A DNA stretch of 64,000 bases from Cheilinus undulatus (GCF_018320785.1 NC_054882.1:1132719-1196718), one strand, 5' to 3'; shown: positions 34,596 through 46,835, counted from the stretch's first letter. The notes: a model not told the origin generated them from the sequence alone. A program made the numbers and translations.

Positions 34596-37500
34596 TCAGT
34601 TCTTCCAGAAGTTGGGGTTCTGTCCAAGCCTCCTCTGGAAGTTCTCGTACCACTTCAGGATGCAGCTGGAGGGGATGAAGGTCTCTGAGGGGTTCGGGGT
34701 CATCTGAGCCTGCGTCACGGCAAAGGACGAGGCGAAGTTGTAGAGGCTGTCTAGCATCTTCTGAGTGAACTGCAGGAAGGAGTCCACGGTGGACACGGCA
34801 GCGCTGGAAACCGGGACCTAGGGTCAGAAGGGTACCAGAATTAAAACTCTGATACCGCAGTAGAAGAATCAACAATGTCAGCAGCTTTACTACAGTAGCA
34901 CAGTTAGAGCCTGGGACACCCACAGCGGGTCGTTTCTCTACGTCACCTACCTTTACTACAGTAGCACAGTTAGAGCCTGGGACACCCACAGCGGGTCGTT
35001 TCTCTACGTCACCTACCTTTACTACAGTAGCACAGTTAGAGCCTGGGACACCCACAGTGGGTCGTTTCTCTACGTCACCTACCTTTACTACAGTAGCACA
35101 GTTAGAGCCTGGGACACCCACAGTGGGTCGTTTCTCTACGTCACCTACCTTTACTACAGTAGCACAGTTAGAGCCTGGGACACCCACAGTGGGTCGTTTC
35201 TCAGCTCTGATCCAGTATTTGGTTGTAATCCTGACTGTGCTGGACATTTCCTGCATTCCTCATGGATTTATTCCTCTCATATTCCACTGGCTTTTTTATT
35301 CTACAGAGGTGGGTTTTTTTGTCATTTTTTTATCTCATTAAACTTTTGAGTTTGTTACAAGAAAATTATGATTGTAAACTCAAAAGTTTAAAAGTTTTTC
35401 CTCATAAATGATCAACTTCTAAAACTTGAAATTTTATTCGCAAAAAGTAAAAATTATTCTGGACCATTAATTTAGACTAATTATTTTGGACTTTTTATTT
35501 AGACTAATTATTTTGGACTGTTAATTAAGACTAATTATTTTGGACTTTTTATTTAGACTAATTATTTTGGACTGTTAATTAAGACTAATTATTTTGGACT
35601 TTTTATTTAGACTAATTATTTTGGACTGTTAATTTAGACTAATTATTTTGGACTTTTTATTTAGACTAATTATTTTGGACTGTTAATTTAGACTAATTAT
35701 TTTGGACTTTTTATTTAGACTAATTATTTTGGACTGTTAATTCAGACTAATTATTTTGGACTTTTTATTTAGACTAATTATTTTGGACTGTTAATTTAGA
35801 CTAATTATTTTGGACTTTTTATTTAGACTAATTATTTTGGACTGTTAATTTGGACTAATTATTTTGGACTGTTAATTCAGACTAATTATTTTGGACTTTT
35901 TATTTAGACTAATTATTTTGGACTGTTAATTTAGACTAATTATTTTGGACTGTTAATTTGGACTAATTATTTTGGACTTTTTATTTAGACTAATTATTTT
36001 GGACTTTTTATTTAGACTAATTATTTTGGACTGTTAATTTGGACTAATTATTTTGGACTTTTTATTTAGACTAATTATTTTGGACTGTTAATTTAGACTA
36101 ATTATTTTGGACTGTTAATTTAGACTTATTATTTTGGACTGTTAATTTAGACTAATTATTTCGGACTGTTAATTTAGACTAATTATTTTGGACTTTTTAT
36201 TTAGACTAATTATTTTGGACTGTTAATTTAGACTAATTATTTTGGACTTTTTATTTAGACTAATTATTTTGGACTGTTAATTTAGACTAATTATTTTGGA
36301 CTTTTTATTTAGACTAATTATTTTGGACTGTTAATTTAGACTAATTATTTTGGACTGTTAATTTAGACTAATTATTTCGGACTGTTAATTTAGACTAATT
36401 ATTTTGGACTTTTTATTTAGACTAATTATTTTGGACTGTTAATTTAGACTAATTATTTTGGACTTTTTATTTAGACTAATTATTTCGGACTGTTAATTTA
36501 GACTGATTATTATGGACTTTTTATTTAGACTAATTATTTTGGACTGTTAATTTAGACTAATTATTTTGGACTGTTAATTTAGACTAATTATTTCGGACTG
36601 TTAATTTGGACTAATTATTTTGGACTTTTTATTTAGACTAATTATTTTGGACTATTAATTTAGACTAATTATTTTGGACTGTTAATTTAGACTAATTATT
36701 TTGGACTGTTAATTTAGACTAATTATTTTGGACTGTTAATTTAGACTAATTATTTTGGACTGTTAATTTAGACTAATTATTTTGGACTGTTAATTTAGAC
36801 TAATTATTTTGGACTTTTTATTTAGACTAATTATTTTGGACTGTTAATTTAGACTAATTATTTTGGACTTTTTATTTAGACTAATTATTTTGGACTGTTA
36901 ATTTAGACTAATTATTTTGGACTTTTTATTTAGACTAATTATTTTGGACTGTTATTTTGGACTAATTATTTTGGACTTTTTATTTAGACTAATTATTTTG
37001 GACTTTTTATTTAGACTAATTATTTTGGACTGTTAATTTAGACTAATTATTTTGGACTTTTTATTTAGACTAATTATTTTGGACTGTTAATTTAGACTAA
37101 TTATTTTGGACTTTTTATTTAGACTAATTATTTTGGACTGTTAATTTAGACTAATTATTTTGGACTTTTTATTTAGACTAATTATTTTGGACTGTTAATT
37201 TAGACTAATTATTTTGGACTGTTAATTTAGACTAATTATTTCGGACTGTTAATTTAGACTAATTATTTTGGACTTTTTATTTAGACTAATTATTTTGGAC
37301 TGTTAATTTAGACTAATTATTTTGGACTTTTTATTTAGACTAATTATTTCGGACTGTTAATTTAGACTGATTATTATGGACTTTTTATTTAGACTAATTA
37401 TTTTGGACTGTTAATTTAGACTAATTATTTTGGACTGTTAATTTAGACTAATTATTTCGGACTGTTAATTTGGACTAATTATTTTGGACTTTTTATTTAG

Positions 37501-40500
37501 ACTAATTATTTTGGACTATTAATTTAGACTAATTATTTTGGACTGTTAATTTAGACTAATTATTTTGGACTGTTAATTTAGACTAATTATTTTGGACTGT
37601 TAATTTAGACTAATTATTTTGGACTGTTAATTTAGACTAATTATTTTGGACTGTTAATTTAGACTAATTATTTTGGACTTTTTATTTAGACTAATTATTT
37701 TGGACTGTTAATTTAGACTAATTATTTTGGACTTTTTATTTAGACTAATTATTTTGGACTGTTAATTTAGACTAATTATTTTGGACTTTTTATTTAGACT
37801 AATTATTTTGGACTGTTATTTTGGACTAATTATTTTGGACTTTTTATTTAGACTAATTATTTTGGACTTTTTATTTAGACTAATTATTTTGGACTGTTAA
37901 TTTAGACTAATTATTTTGGACTGTTAATTTAGACTAATTATTTTGGACTGTCAATTTAGACTAATTATTTTGGACTTTTTATTTAGACTAATTATTTTGG
38001 ACTGTTAATTTAGACTAATTATTTTGGACTGTTATTTTGGACTAATTATTTTGGACTTTTTATTTAGACTAATTATTTTGGACTTTTTATTTAGACTAAT
38101 TATTTTGGACTGTTAATTTAGACTAATTATTTTGGACTGTTAATTTAGACTAATTATTTTGGACTTTTTATTTAGACTAATTATTTTGGACTGTTAATTT
38201 AGACTAATTATTTTGGACTGTTAATTTAGACTAATTATTTTGGACTTTTTATTTAGACTAATTATTTTGGACTTTTTATTTAGACTAATTATTTTGGACT
38301 GTTAATTTAGACTAATTATTTTGGACTGTTAATTTAGACTAATTATTTTGGACTGTTAATTCAGACTAATTATTTTGGACTTTTTATTTAGACTAATTAT
38401 TTTGGACTGTTGATTTAGACTAATTATTTTGGACTGTTAATTTAGACTAATTATTTTGGACTGTTAATTTAGACTAATTATTTTGGACTGTTAATTCAGA
38501 CTAATTATTTTGGACTGTTAATTTAGACTAATTATTTTGGACTGTTAATTCAGACTAATTATTTTGGACTGTTAATTCAGACTAATTATTTTGGACTGTT
38601 AATTCAGACTAATTATTTTGGACTGTTAATTTAGACTAATTATTTTGGACTGTTAATTTAGACTAATTATTTTGGATTGTTAATTTAGACTAATTATTTT
38701 GGACTGTTAATTTAGACTAATTATTTTGGACTGTTAATTTAGACTAATTATTTTGGACTGTTAATTTAGACTAATTATTTTGGACTGTTAATTTAGACTA
38801 ATTATTTTGGACTGTTAATTTAGACTAATTATTTTGGACTGTTAATTTAGACTAATTATTTTGGACTGTTAATTTAGACTAATTATTTTGGACTGTTAAT
38901 TCAGACTAATTATTTTGGACTTTTTATTTAGACTAATTATTTTGGACTGTTAATTTAGACTAATTATTTTGGACTGTTAATTTAGACTAATTATTTTGGA
39001 CTTTTTATTTAGACTAATTATTTTGGACTGTTAATTTAGACTAATTATTTTGGACTGTTAATTCAGACTAATTATTTTGGACTTTTTATTTAGACTAATT
39101 ATTTTGGACTGTTAATTTAGACTAATTATTTTGGACTGTTAATTTAGACTAATTATTTTGGACTTTTTATTTAGACTAATTATTTTGGACTGTTAATTTA
39201 GACTAATTATTTTGGACTGTTAATTTAGACTAATTATTTTGGATTGTTAATTCAGACTAATTATTTTGGACTGTTAATTTAGACTAATTATTTTGGACTG
39301 TTAATTTAGACTAATTATTTTGGACTGTTAATTCAGACTAATTATTTTGGACTTTTTATTTAGACTAATTATTTTGGACTGTTAATTTAGACTAATTATT
39401 TTGGACTGTTAATTTAGACTAATTATTTTGGACTTTTTATTTAGACTAATTATTTTGGACTGTTAATTTAGACTAATTATTTTGGACTGTTAATTCAGAC
39501 TAATTATTTTGGACTTTTTATTTAGACTAATTATTTTGGACTGTTAATTTAGACTAATTATTTTGGACTGTTAATTTAGACTAATTATTTTGGACTTTTT
39601 ATTTAGACTAATTATTTTGGACTGTTAATTTAGACTAATTATTTTGGACTGTTAATTTAGACTAATTATTTTGGATTGTTAATTCAGACTAATTATTTTG
39701 GACTGTTAATTTAGACTAATTATTTTGGACTGTTAATTCAGACTAATTATTTTGGACTGTTAATTTAGACTAATTATTTTGGACTGTTAATTTAGACTAA
39801 TTATTTTGGACTGTTAATTTAGACTAATTATTTTGGACTGTTAATTTAGACTAATTATTTTGGACTGTTAATTTAGACTAATTATTTTGGACTGTTAATT
39901 TAGACTAATTATTTTGGACTGTTAATTTAGACTAATTATTTTGGACTGTTAATTTAGACTAATTATTTTGGACTTTTTATTTAGATTTAATTTTAAACTT
40001 TTTATTTCTGACTTTCTATTATGGACCGGTTTAACTCCGTTATATTTAAAGGTTGTTGTTGATGATGATGATGATGATGATGATTTTTCTAAAGGAGCCC
40101 ACCGAGTCCACCCCTCGCCCCCCTCTGGTCCGGCTCTGACCTGCTGGGAGAGCTGCTCCAGAGCCTCCACCGACACCCCGACCTGCGCCGACGGGGAGGA
40201 CGCCATCATTCCGAAGGGGTGGGCGCCCCCCTCCCCGGCTTTCAGCCCAGAGATTTTAAAGATGGCGCTGGGTTTGTCGTTGGTGATGAAGCCGAGCAGC
40301 TGCCACACCGCTCCGCCGCTCACCGGGTCCGGGAAGGAGAAGTAGACAGCTCCCCCCATCCCGGCGGGGAACGGCACCGTGCCCAGCATGAACACCACCA
40401 CATGGTTCACGTTTTCATAATCCGGCAGGTTAAACACGAACTTGTCCGAGGCCACCTGCACCGCGTCCGTCTGCACCAACCTGCCGGCCACCAGACAGCC

Positions 40501-40506
40501 GAACAT
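34596..40506 (-). CDS. hikeshi: Hikeshi (OPI10 family), Hsp70 nuclear import carrier, 2 coding exons, 195 aa
   Basis: Coding exon 1 is 40141-40506 (122 codons, from ATG reading [20 protein letters not shown]) and exon 2 is 34596-34817 (73 codons plus stop, ending [18 protein letters not shown]). The junction [16 protein letters not shown] is in phase 0 with GT-AG ends. The length is 195 aa against 197 in human. Conserved family landmarks are [48 protein letters not shown] and the C-terminal FTQKML..FYNFAS-type helix. Hikeshi binds ATP-form Hsp70/Hsc70 and FG nucleoporins and carries Hsp70 into the nucleus in heat stress. The sequence is intact. The single intron is 5.3 kb, most of it satellite. 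Confidence 0.97.
34885..35201. repeat. 66-bp tandem repeat in hikeshi intron, about 5 copies
   Basis: CTTTACTACAGTAGCACAG starts at 34885, 34951, 35017, 35083 and 35149, exactly 66 bases apart, with nearly identical copies (gcgggtc in the first two, gtgggtc in the rest). Since 66 is divisible by three, an open frame of 22-residue repeats runs through on the minus strand. I regard it as intronic and not as a protein. Each full copy carries TGACGTAG (a CRE half-site type) and, on the sense strand of hikeshi, a good donor-like AAAGGTAGGT. Confidence 0.95.
35452..39988. repeat. AT-rich 27-bp minisatellite in hikeshi intron, about 168 copies
   Basis: About 4.5 kb of a 27-bp unit built of two related halves, TAATTATTTTGGAC (14 bases) and TGTTAATTTAGAC (13 bases). 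A common variant has TTTTTATTTAGAC in the second half. The unit is about 22% G+C. In the first part the two unit types alternate (54-bp period), while the right end is dominated by one type. Rare variants recur 864 bases apart (32 units), which marks an internal block duplication. No coding potential. Confidence 0.98.
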
Positions 40507-40760
40507 CCCGCTGACGGCTGGGAGTAGCCGCTAGCTCCCCGTTAGCCGTTAGCTCCCTGTAATGTAAACAGTTGGTAGCTTTAGCTTAGCCGGCTAGCTA
40601 GTTTCACTGTAAAACAACCACCAAGCTAACAGTCCGGATCTCTAAAGAACTCGGCGGAACTTTCTCCTCTTAAACGCGGAGAACTGAGTCTGTCTGCGGG
40701 TCTGGGTAGAAAGGATCCTGGACCGATCTGGTGGAAAGTTCTAGCACATTCTGTCATGAT
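40507..40760 (-). promoter_or_regulatory. hikeshi 5' UTR and proximal promoter region
   Basis: The stretch directly upstream of the hikeshi start is G+C-richer than its surroundings and carries repeated GTTAGC/GCTAGC words (ccgttagccgttagctccctg). No clear TATA box is seen. The transcription start cannot be fixed from the sequence. Confidence 0.4.
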
Positions 40761-41087
40761 GATACGGCCCACTCTTCATCCGCTGCTCCGCTATCTCCTA
40801 CCCGTCCTGGTAGTAGTGTTTGGTAACGATTAGCCCCGGTCTTTGACTGACAGGAACATTTATTTCTCAAAACGTCAACAGTTGTCGAACCACAATTCTG
40901 CCTCTCCGTCCTCATCAGAGGTGGAAAGAGTTCGGGACTGTTGTACTCAGGTAAAAGTATTTCATGTTTAAGTACTGAGTAGCTTCTGAGGAGTTGTACT
41001 GGAAAATCTGAACTTTACTTATGGCGATAACTACCCAGGATACCAGCTCTCCAGCCGGGTTGTTCAGGTAAAGTTATACCTCTACAG

Positions 41088-41592
41088 CAGTGTTACTCAC
41101 CCTCTGGCTCTTAAATACAGAATACATACAAGAACTTTCTTCATTCAATAACACTTTTTTCCTAGTTTTTACCCATTTTAGCCACTTCTTTTTGCCCATT
41201 TATTCAATTTCTGCCCTTTTTCACATTTTTTTTGCCAATTTTTGCCCATTTAAGCTACTTTTTGCCATTAAATATCACTTGTTTCCTATTCTGAGCCCAT
41301 TTTTGCCGCTCTGGACTGCTTTCTGCCCATTTTAGTCACGTTTCACTCATGTCTTTGCCACTTTTTGACTGTTTTTTAGCTACCCGTAACTCATTTTTTT
41401 GTCACTTCTCATCCATTTTTGCTACTTTCTGGTCCTTTTGCTCCCCATTTGCATCCATTTTTATCCATTTTTGCTGCTTTTGGAACATTTTTGCCACCTT
41501 TAACTCATTGTTATTGCTACTTCACCACTTAGATTGTGAAAGGGTATTTGTCAAAATGTGGCTCTATGGCTGAGCAGGGTTGAGTAACACTG
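41088..41592. mobile_element. hAT-type non-autonomous element, CAGTGTTACTCA family, copy 1
   Basis: Termini are CAGTGTTACTCACC and GGTTGAGTAACACTG. The flanks CTCTACAG and CTCTATAA match in 6 of 8 bases. The interior is degenerate CATTTTTGCCACTTTT-type repeats. It lies in the opposite interior orientation to the copy at 41845-42692, with which it forms a closely spaced inverted pair. Confidence 0.78.
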
Positions 41593-41844
41593 CTCTATAA
41601 TAAAGTGAAATCTAACGGATGTTAATGGATGTGGGATCCTTCTCTCTATGTGCTACGGTGTAGTCAACAGAGGAGGGAAAGGTGCAAGAGTATAGTACTA
41701 TAGTACCTATATAGTAATGTATAGGTGCATCTAAAAATGATGGATAAAAATGATCTACTTCAGAAAATTAAACTTCTACATTTTCTAGATTTACCTCATA
41801 CAGGGGGAAATATCTGAAGACTTTTATTTTGTTTTCATCTAGAT

Positions 41845-42692
41845 CAGTGTTACTCAACCAAAGAGCCAAATAGTTGAAAAATACTTCTGCAAGAGCCACA
41901 ATCTAAGAGGTGAAAAGTGGCAATTAAAAAAGTTAAAGATGGCAAAAGTGGCAAAAAATAAAAAGCGGCAAACACTGGGAGAAAAGTGGCAAAATAGGGC
42001 AGAATATGACAAAAATGGGTGGGAAGTGATCAAAGAAATAAGTTAAAGGTGGATAAAATTTGTCAAAAATTGGCAGAAACCAGAAAAAAGGTAGGATAAT
42101 TGGCAAAAAGTGGCAATTTAATTGCAAAAGGCAGCTTAAATGGGTGAAAAGTGGCAAAAATAGGCAAAAAGGGGCAAACACAGAGGGAAAAGTAGCAGAA
42201 ATCTGAGAAAAAAGGGGCAAACATGGGCGAAAAGTGGCCAAAAAAATGAGTCGCAGATGGCAAAAATGGTCCAAAAACCTGGCAAAAAATGAGTGAAAAG
42301 TGGCTGAAATGGGCAAAAACCAGAAACAAGGTGGAAAAATGGGAATTAAGTGGAATTTAACTACAAAAGGCGGATTAAATGGGTTAGAAGTGGCAGAAAC
42401 AGACAATAAAGGGAAAAAAATTGCACAAAGCAGGATAAAAGTGTCAAAAATGGTTGGAAAGTGACAAAAGAAGTGGCAAAAATGGGCTCAAAGTGGCAAA
42501 ACTGTGGCAAAAAATGGTAAATAGGGGACATTTAATTGAAATTGCAGCTTAAATTGGCAAAAAAAGGGCAAAAATTGCAAAAAGTATGAAAAAAGTGGCA
42601 AAAATGGGAACAATGTTTCAATTAAGACACAAAAGAGCCACAAATCACAAAGACCCACATGTAGCCCCAGAGCCACAGGTTGAGTATCACTG
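41845..42692. mobile_element. hAT-type non-autonomous element, copy 2, perfect 8-bp target duplication
   Basis: Termini CAGTGTTACTCAACC and GGTTGAGTATCACTG are flanked by identical ATCTAGAT on both sides (41837-41844 and 42693-42700). The 8-bp duplication and CAG-type ends identify the hAT superfamily. The 848-bp interior is degenerate repeats of GTGGCAAAAATGGG with no transposase. Confidence 0.9.
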
Positions 42693-42744
42693 ATCTAGAT
42701 GATGATGGCTCACAAAAGTCCACTGCCTCTCCTAGAATATTGTG

Positions 42745-43195
42745 GAAAGGTTTCCTGAGCCTTTATTCTCTCACTCTGCTTCGGTTCACACAACCACAAT
42801 CATGGGGAAGACTGCTGACTGGACTCATGTCCGGGGACGACCACTGACCCCCTCCACCCTCAGGGTAAGCCACGGAGGGTCTCTGCTGAAAGGCCGGGCT
42901 GTTCTCAGCGGCTGGATCAGAGCAGATTCATCAGAGTTAACTGAAGGGAAAAGTAAGAAAAGGGCCGAGCTCAGCCTTCAAAGGTCTGTCAATCAAAGCA
43001 GATTCAGAACTTAGGGGGGCTTCACGAGGACTGGAGTGGGACTGGAGTCAGAGGATCACGAAACCACCACACAGACAGGTCCAGGAACGGGTTTACTGAC
43101 TATGGTATTACTGTGTTTGATTGGCCAGCCAACTGGTCTGACCTGAACCCCAAAGAGAATCTCTGAGGAACTGTCAAGAGGAAGATGAGACGCCA
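42745..43195 (+). pseudogene. Tc1/mariner transposase relic (fragments of N- and C-terminal parts)
   Basis: The plus strand near 42945-43015 translates to fragments like LSLQRSVNQSRF, the Tc1 helix-turn-helix region. Near 43115-43190 it reads DWPANW.DLNPKENL and VKRKMR, the region around the last catalytic acid in Tc1 transposases. The middle of the gene is deleted and stops and frameshifts break the frame, so it is inactive. Confidence 0.7.
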
Positions 43196-43326
43196 GACAG
43201 AAATAAAGGAGAAGGGAGGGGTGTGCTATGCAAGAACAAAGGGGAGGAGAGTCAGGTTTTATTTATGGAGAGGTGTGGTCCTGCTGCTGAGCGCTGCTGT
43301 GAGCACTGCAGTATGTGGGCAAAGCC

Positions 43327-43340
43327 TCTCTCTCTCTCTG

Positions 43341-43386
<46 letters not shown>
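43327..43386. repeat. CT microsatellite
   Basis: Nearly pure (TC)n of about 60 bases with few interruptions. Another CT run is at about 47501-47534. Confidence 0.95.
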
Positions 43387-43390
<4 letters not shown>

Positions 43391-44299
43391 TCAATATTAA
43401 GACATTTCTTTATTTTGGGTTACTTCTTGTTTTCAGTCTGAAAGTTGCAGGCGAACTCGTGCACACTGAACTGCACTGATATAATACCAACTTCCACTGA
43501 CTGCATCCCACAGTTAGACATTTTACCTGTAAATGTTAGTATTTAAAAACAACAAAGTACCCAATGCTGGGTGCCTTGGACTTGGTGTCAAAAATGTATG
43601 TTTACGTTTTTATCAACGTTTTAAAATGACAACAATTGTACCAATTACTCTTTTCAGCCTGTAAGACTGCAAACAGGGAATAATGTCGCTCTAGCTATTT
43701 GTTGTTGGCTGTACGCCGTGCTCGATGATTCGTGAGTTGATTAACAACTGCCAGCCGGGCAGTAAAGGTGGCGAAAATGAGCACGAATATAAACGGAAAT
43801 GATGTTTAGTTAATAAGTTAAAGCAAAACTGTTAAAGAACATAAAGAAAAGTTCCAAATATGCCCTGAAAATATTTGAACAAGTAGTACAAATTCGATCC
43901 TATAGGTAACCCTAAGATATGCCTTTTTAACATAGGATTTAAACCTAAAATATAATTGCAGTTAACAGGCCTAATAATAGTATGCTTCAAGAGGGTTTAC
44001 CAGATTAAAAGGGTGATATTTTCTGAAACGTGTCTGTAACTTCTTATGCAATGCTTTATTTTGTTGTATAAAATCTACACTGGTGAATATTGCCAGGGTT
44101 TGTTTTGGGAGTTAAACAGCGTGTACGTCTGCCACCTTTTCCATACTTTAAACGATGAAAAAGAGGCAAGGCTATTTGCGTTCACATTAAAAGAGAATAT
44201 ACATCCTTGTGTTATAAATGTGATCAATCATGTGTCCTTACTTTTAAACAAGAGCTTTTTCAACGTTCAACATACGTTTCACGCAACGTTAAACACTTT

Positions 44300-44502
44300 A
44301 TTTTGAAGGGACAACCGGATGTGTCTCTCATGTTTCCCGCTCTTTTGACAGACTCTCGGTGGGTCGTTGAGCCGCGGACAGCTCAGCTGTCTTTACGGTG
44401 ACACTGGAGGCTGTAAAATAAACCAAAACAAAGTAAATGCAGAGGATTTCATGGACTGACACGCTTCTGCCTGAAATAATGACTTTTAACGGACTCTAAC
44501 AG
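44300..44502 (+). promoter_or_regulatory. Candidate heatr5a promoter and 5' UTR exon
   Basis: An ETS-like ACCGGATGT (44313-44321) and an E2F-like TTTCCCGC (44333-44340) precede a stretch ending CTCTAACAG/GTAAAAAT, a good donor at 44502/44503. No TATA box is seen. The next exon with an acceptor is 48077, which starts 73 bases before the heatr5a ATG, so a non-coding first exon here would splice to it. The start site is not determined, and this assignment is inference. Confidence 0.4.
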
Positions 44503-45289
44503 GTAAAAATCCCGCCTTTCTGTCGGTTTGTTTTAAACTTTTTCTCATTAGCTCACCCGGTTAGCCACCCGATGCTAGCGGAGCTGTCTGTTTTAAAAGA
44601 TGAATGAAGGAGAGGAGAGACGGTTTATTCTCACTGTATGATGGAGAGGGACACAACAGAGATGATTTATATATTTAAACTGCCTGCTAAAATACTTCAC
44701 GACATGTTTTCCTTCTTAATGAGGCGTTTGTCGGTCTTTTTGTTGACCAGGAGGCTGTTATCATGGGTGGTTATTAAAAGTGAAGGTGGTGGATGAGACA
44801 GACGTAGTTTATATTCACTGTCAAGTATTTAGAATAACGGTGGAGTTTGAGCATGTTTAGACAGATCATCTCAGAGATTCAGGGATGATTATTTCACCAA
44901 AGGTCGGAGGATGTCATGAAATACCTGAACTTTGAACTTTAGTCTGATCCAGGTGAAAAAATGATACCAAATCATCAAAAGTGTTTGTTCTGGGCATTCA
45001 GAGTTGGTTCTTTTGTTCCTCCAGCTTTTATAACTGAATCAGCGGTGTTCAATGTTATCTATCAGCTGAAATAGTCACTAATATGTCCGAAGATTTCTGT
45101 CCATATTTATAGCAGATCAGCTGTGACTGTGGTGAAATGTACAGTTTCTCTCTTATCCTCATTTCTTTACCATCTGCTTTTCCATGATTGACCCGGCAAC
45201 CAGCAGAAAACCTGCTGTTTTCTTATGAATAATAATCCTAATGGTAGACCAGTTCTTAGACAGGAGAGACCTGGTCTTTATGGAGTAAA

Positions 45290-46835
45290 AGTGTGGGGCA
45301 TACAGGCCATTCAGAGAGGATTCACAGCCCCTTCACTTCTTCAGCTTTGTTTCAACCTGATGGCTTAAATTCATCTTACTCTCCTTAATTTACACTCAGG
45401 ACCCATCAGGACCAAGTGGAAACAGAATTTAACCCCTGTGCCCTCCTCAGATTTTCTACCCTCTGGACACCTTCAAGGCAAAAATGGACATGCACAAAAA
45501 ACTGCCATTAAATCAGCATACATCAATATTTTTTTCTACTTTTTTTTTTTTTATAAATCTCTTTCACAACTTCAAACCTGCCCAAATCTACCAAATATTA
45601 AATCATTTTCAAGATTTTAACCCTTTTAATTCCAGTTTGATTATTTGAAATATTTTATTTTTTAACTACAAAAAAACATAAAAAGTGAATTATTTTCCAT
45701 ATAATCAATAGCATAAAGATGGGGCTTTGGGGGTGATGAGAGTCTTGGATGGGTCAAAGATTAGCAACTAAATTGATCTGATTGCATTAATATTTTTTTT
45801 GTAATATCAGAAATACCCTCTGGACACCTTGGAGGCTAAAATGCCCCCATTGACTTCCATTAAAACCAGGTTTTTTAATCTCACTGTCACTGCAGTATAA
45901 AATCATGCATTCTTTAATGTCAGCATTTCAATGTGAAGAAGTCTAGTGAAGTTTGACATTTTTACCGTATTCCACCAGATTCAACCGTTTACTCATTGTA
46001 GGACCATGCACCACATTCTTCTATTTTTGCTGTTATATTATGGAGAGTTTTGTGTGAGTTTAAAAGGGTTAAAATTCAGAGAATTATTGAATGTTTGGTA
46101 GTTTTGAGCAGGTCTGAAGTTGTTAAAGAGATTTAGGAAAAAAAGTAGAAAAAAATATTGATGTATGCTGATTTAATGGCAGTATTTTTTGTTCATGTAC
46201 ATTTTTGCCTTGAAGGTGTCCAGAGGGTTAAAAATGTTTGCAAATGAAAAAAAGTAAAAAAAAAAAAAAAAAAAAAACTAACTTCAGTATTCAGAGCTTT
46301 TCCAGCATCTCTGTAGTTGTAGCTCAGGTTCCTCCATGTCTCTGGTCTTTGCTGAGATGTTTCTACATCTTGACTGGAGTCCCCCTAATTTAACCTGATT
46401 GGACATGATTCTGAAGCCACGCCCCTCTCTATAGAAGGCCTCACAGCTGACAATAACATCAGAGCAGAAACCAAGGGTCAAAGGTCAGAGGAGCTGCAGT
46501 GACAGGATTGTTGACAGGCACAGATCTGGGGAAGACTACAGAAACATTTCTTCTGCTCTGAAGGTTCCAGAGAGAACAGTGGTCTCCAGAATCTCACATG
46601 AAGAAGTCTGGACCAATCAGGACTCTTCTAGAGCTGGTCACCATCAGGGGAGAAGGACCTTAGTGAGAGAGGAGACCAAGAACCTGATGGTCCCTCTGAC
46701 TGAGCTCCGGAGATCCTGGAGGAGATGGGACAAGGTTCTAGAAGGAGAACCATCACTGCAGCCTCCACTGATCTGGAGGAGAGGAGAGATGAAGACTCTC
46801 CTCAGTGAGAACCTCATTAAACCCTGCTTTCATGT
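45290..46835 (+). pseudogene. Tc1/mariner element relic split by a foldback insertion
   Basis: The left piece (45290-45430) resembles the non-coding end of teleost Tc1 elements (ATTCACAGCCCCTTCACTTC). The right piece (46270-46835) continues with GAGATGTTTCTACATCTTGA and the transposase start. The plus-strand frame from about 46579 reads TVVSRISHEEVW-like and REETKNLMVPLTELRRS, the paired-like DNA-binding part of Tc1 transposase. It is truncated and frameshifted. The two pieces are separated by the element at 45459-46229. Confidence 0.7.
45459..46229. mobile_element. Foldback element with arms of about 165 bp
   Basis: The left arm (45459-45630: CCCTCTGGACACCTTCAAGG...) returns as its reverse complement at 46062-46229, with high but imperfect identity over the arm, including the words AAATCAGCATACATCAATA and AAATCTCTTT. 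The loop is about 430 bases and has a further internal copy of CCCTCTGGACACCTT near 45817. No coding capacity. It probably inserted into the Tc1 relic. A target duplication is unclear because of the A-rich flank. Confidence 0.78.

Noticed and set aside
34576-35256. A 226-codon open frame on the minus strand with 22-residue repeats, fused to the hikeshi end in another frame
   Set aside because: It is produced by the 66-bp repeat (divisible by three) in the hikeshi intron. Its C-terminal part is an out-of-frame reading of hikeshi exon 2.
41933-42406. A 157-codon frame rich in Phe and Pro, and similar frames at 48575-48970 and 57709-58230
   Set aside because: These are translations of the GGCAAAAATGGG quasi-repeats inside hAT-type elements, not membrane proteins.
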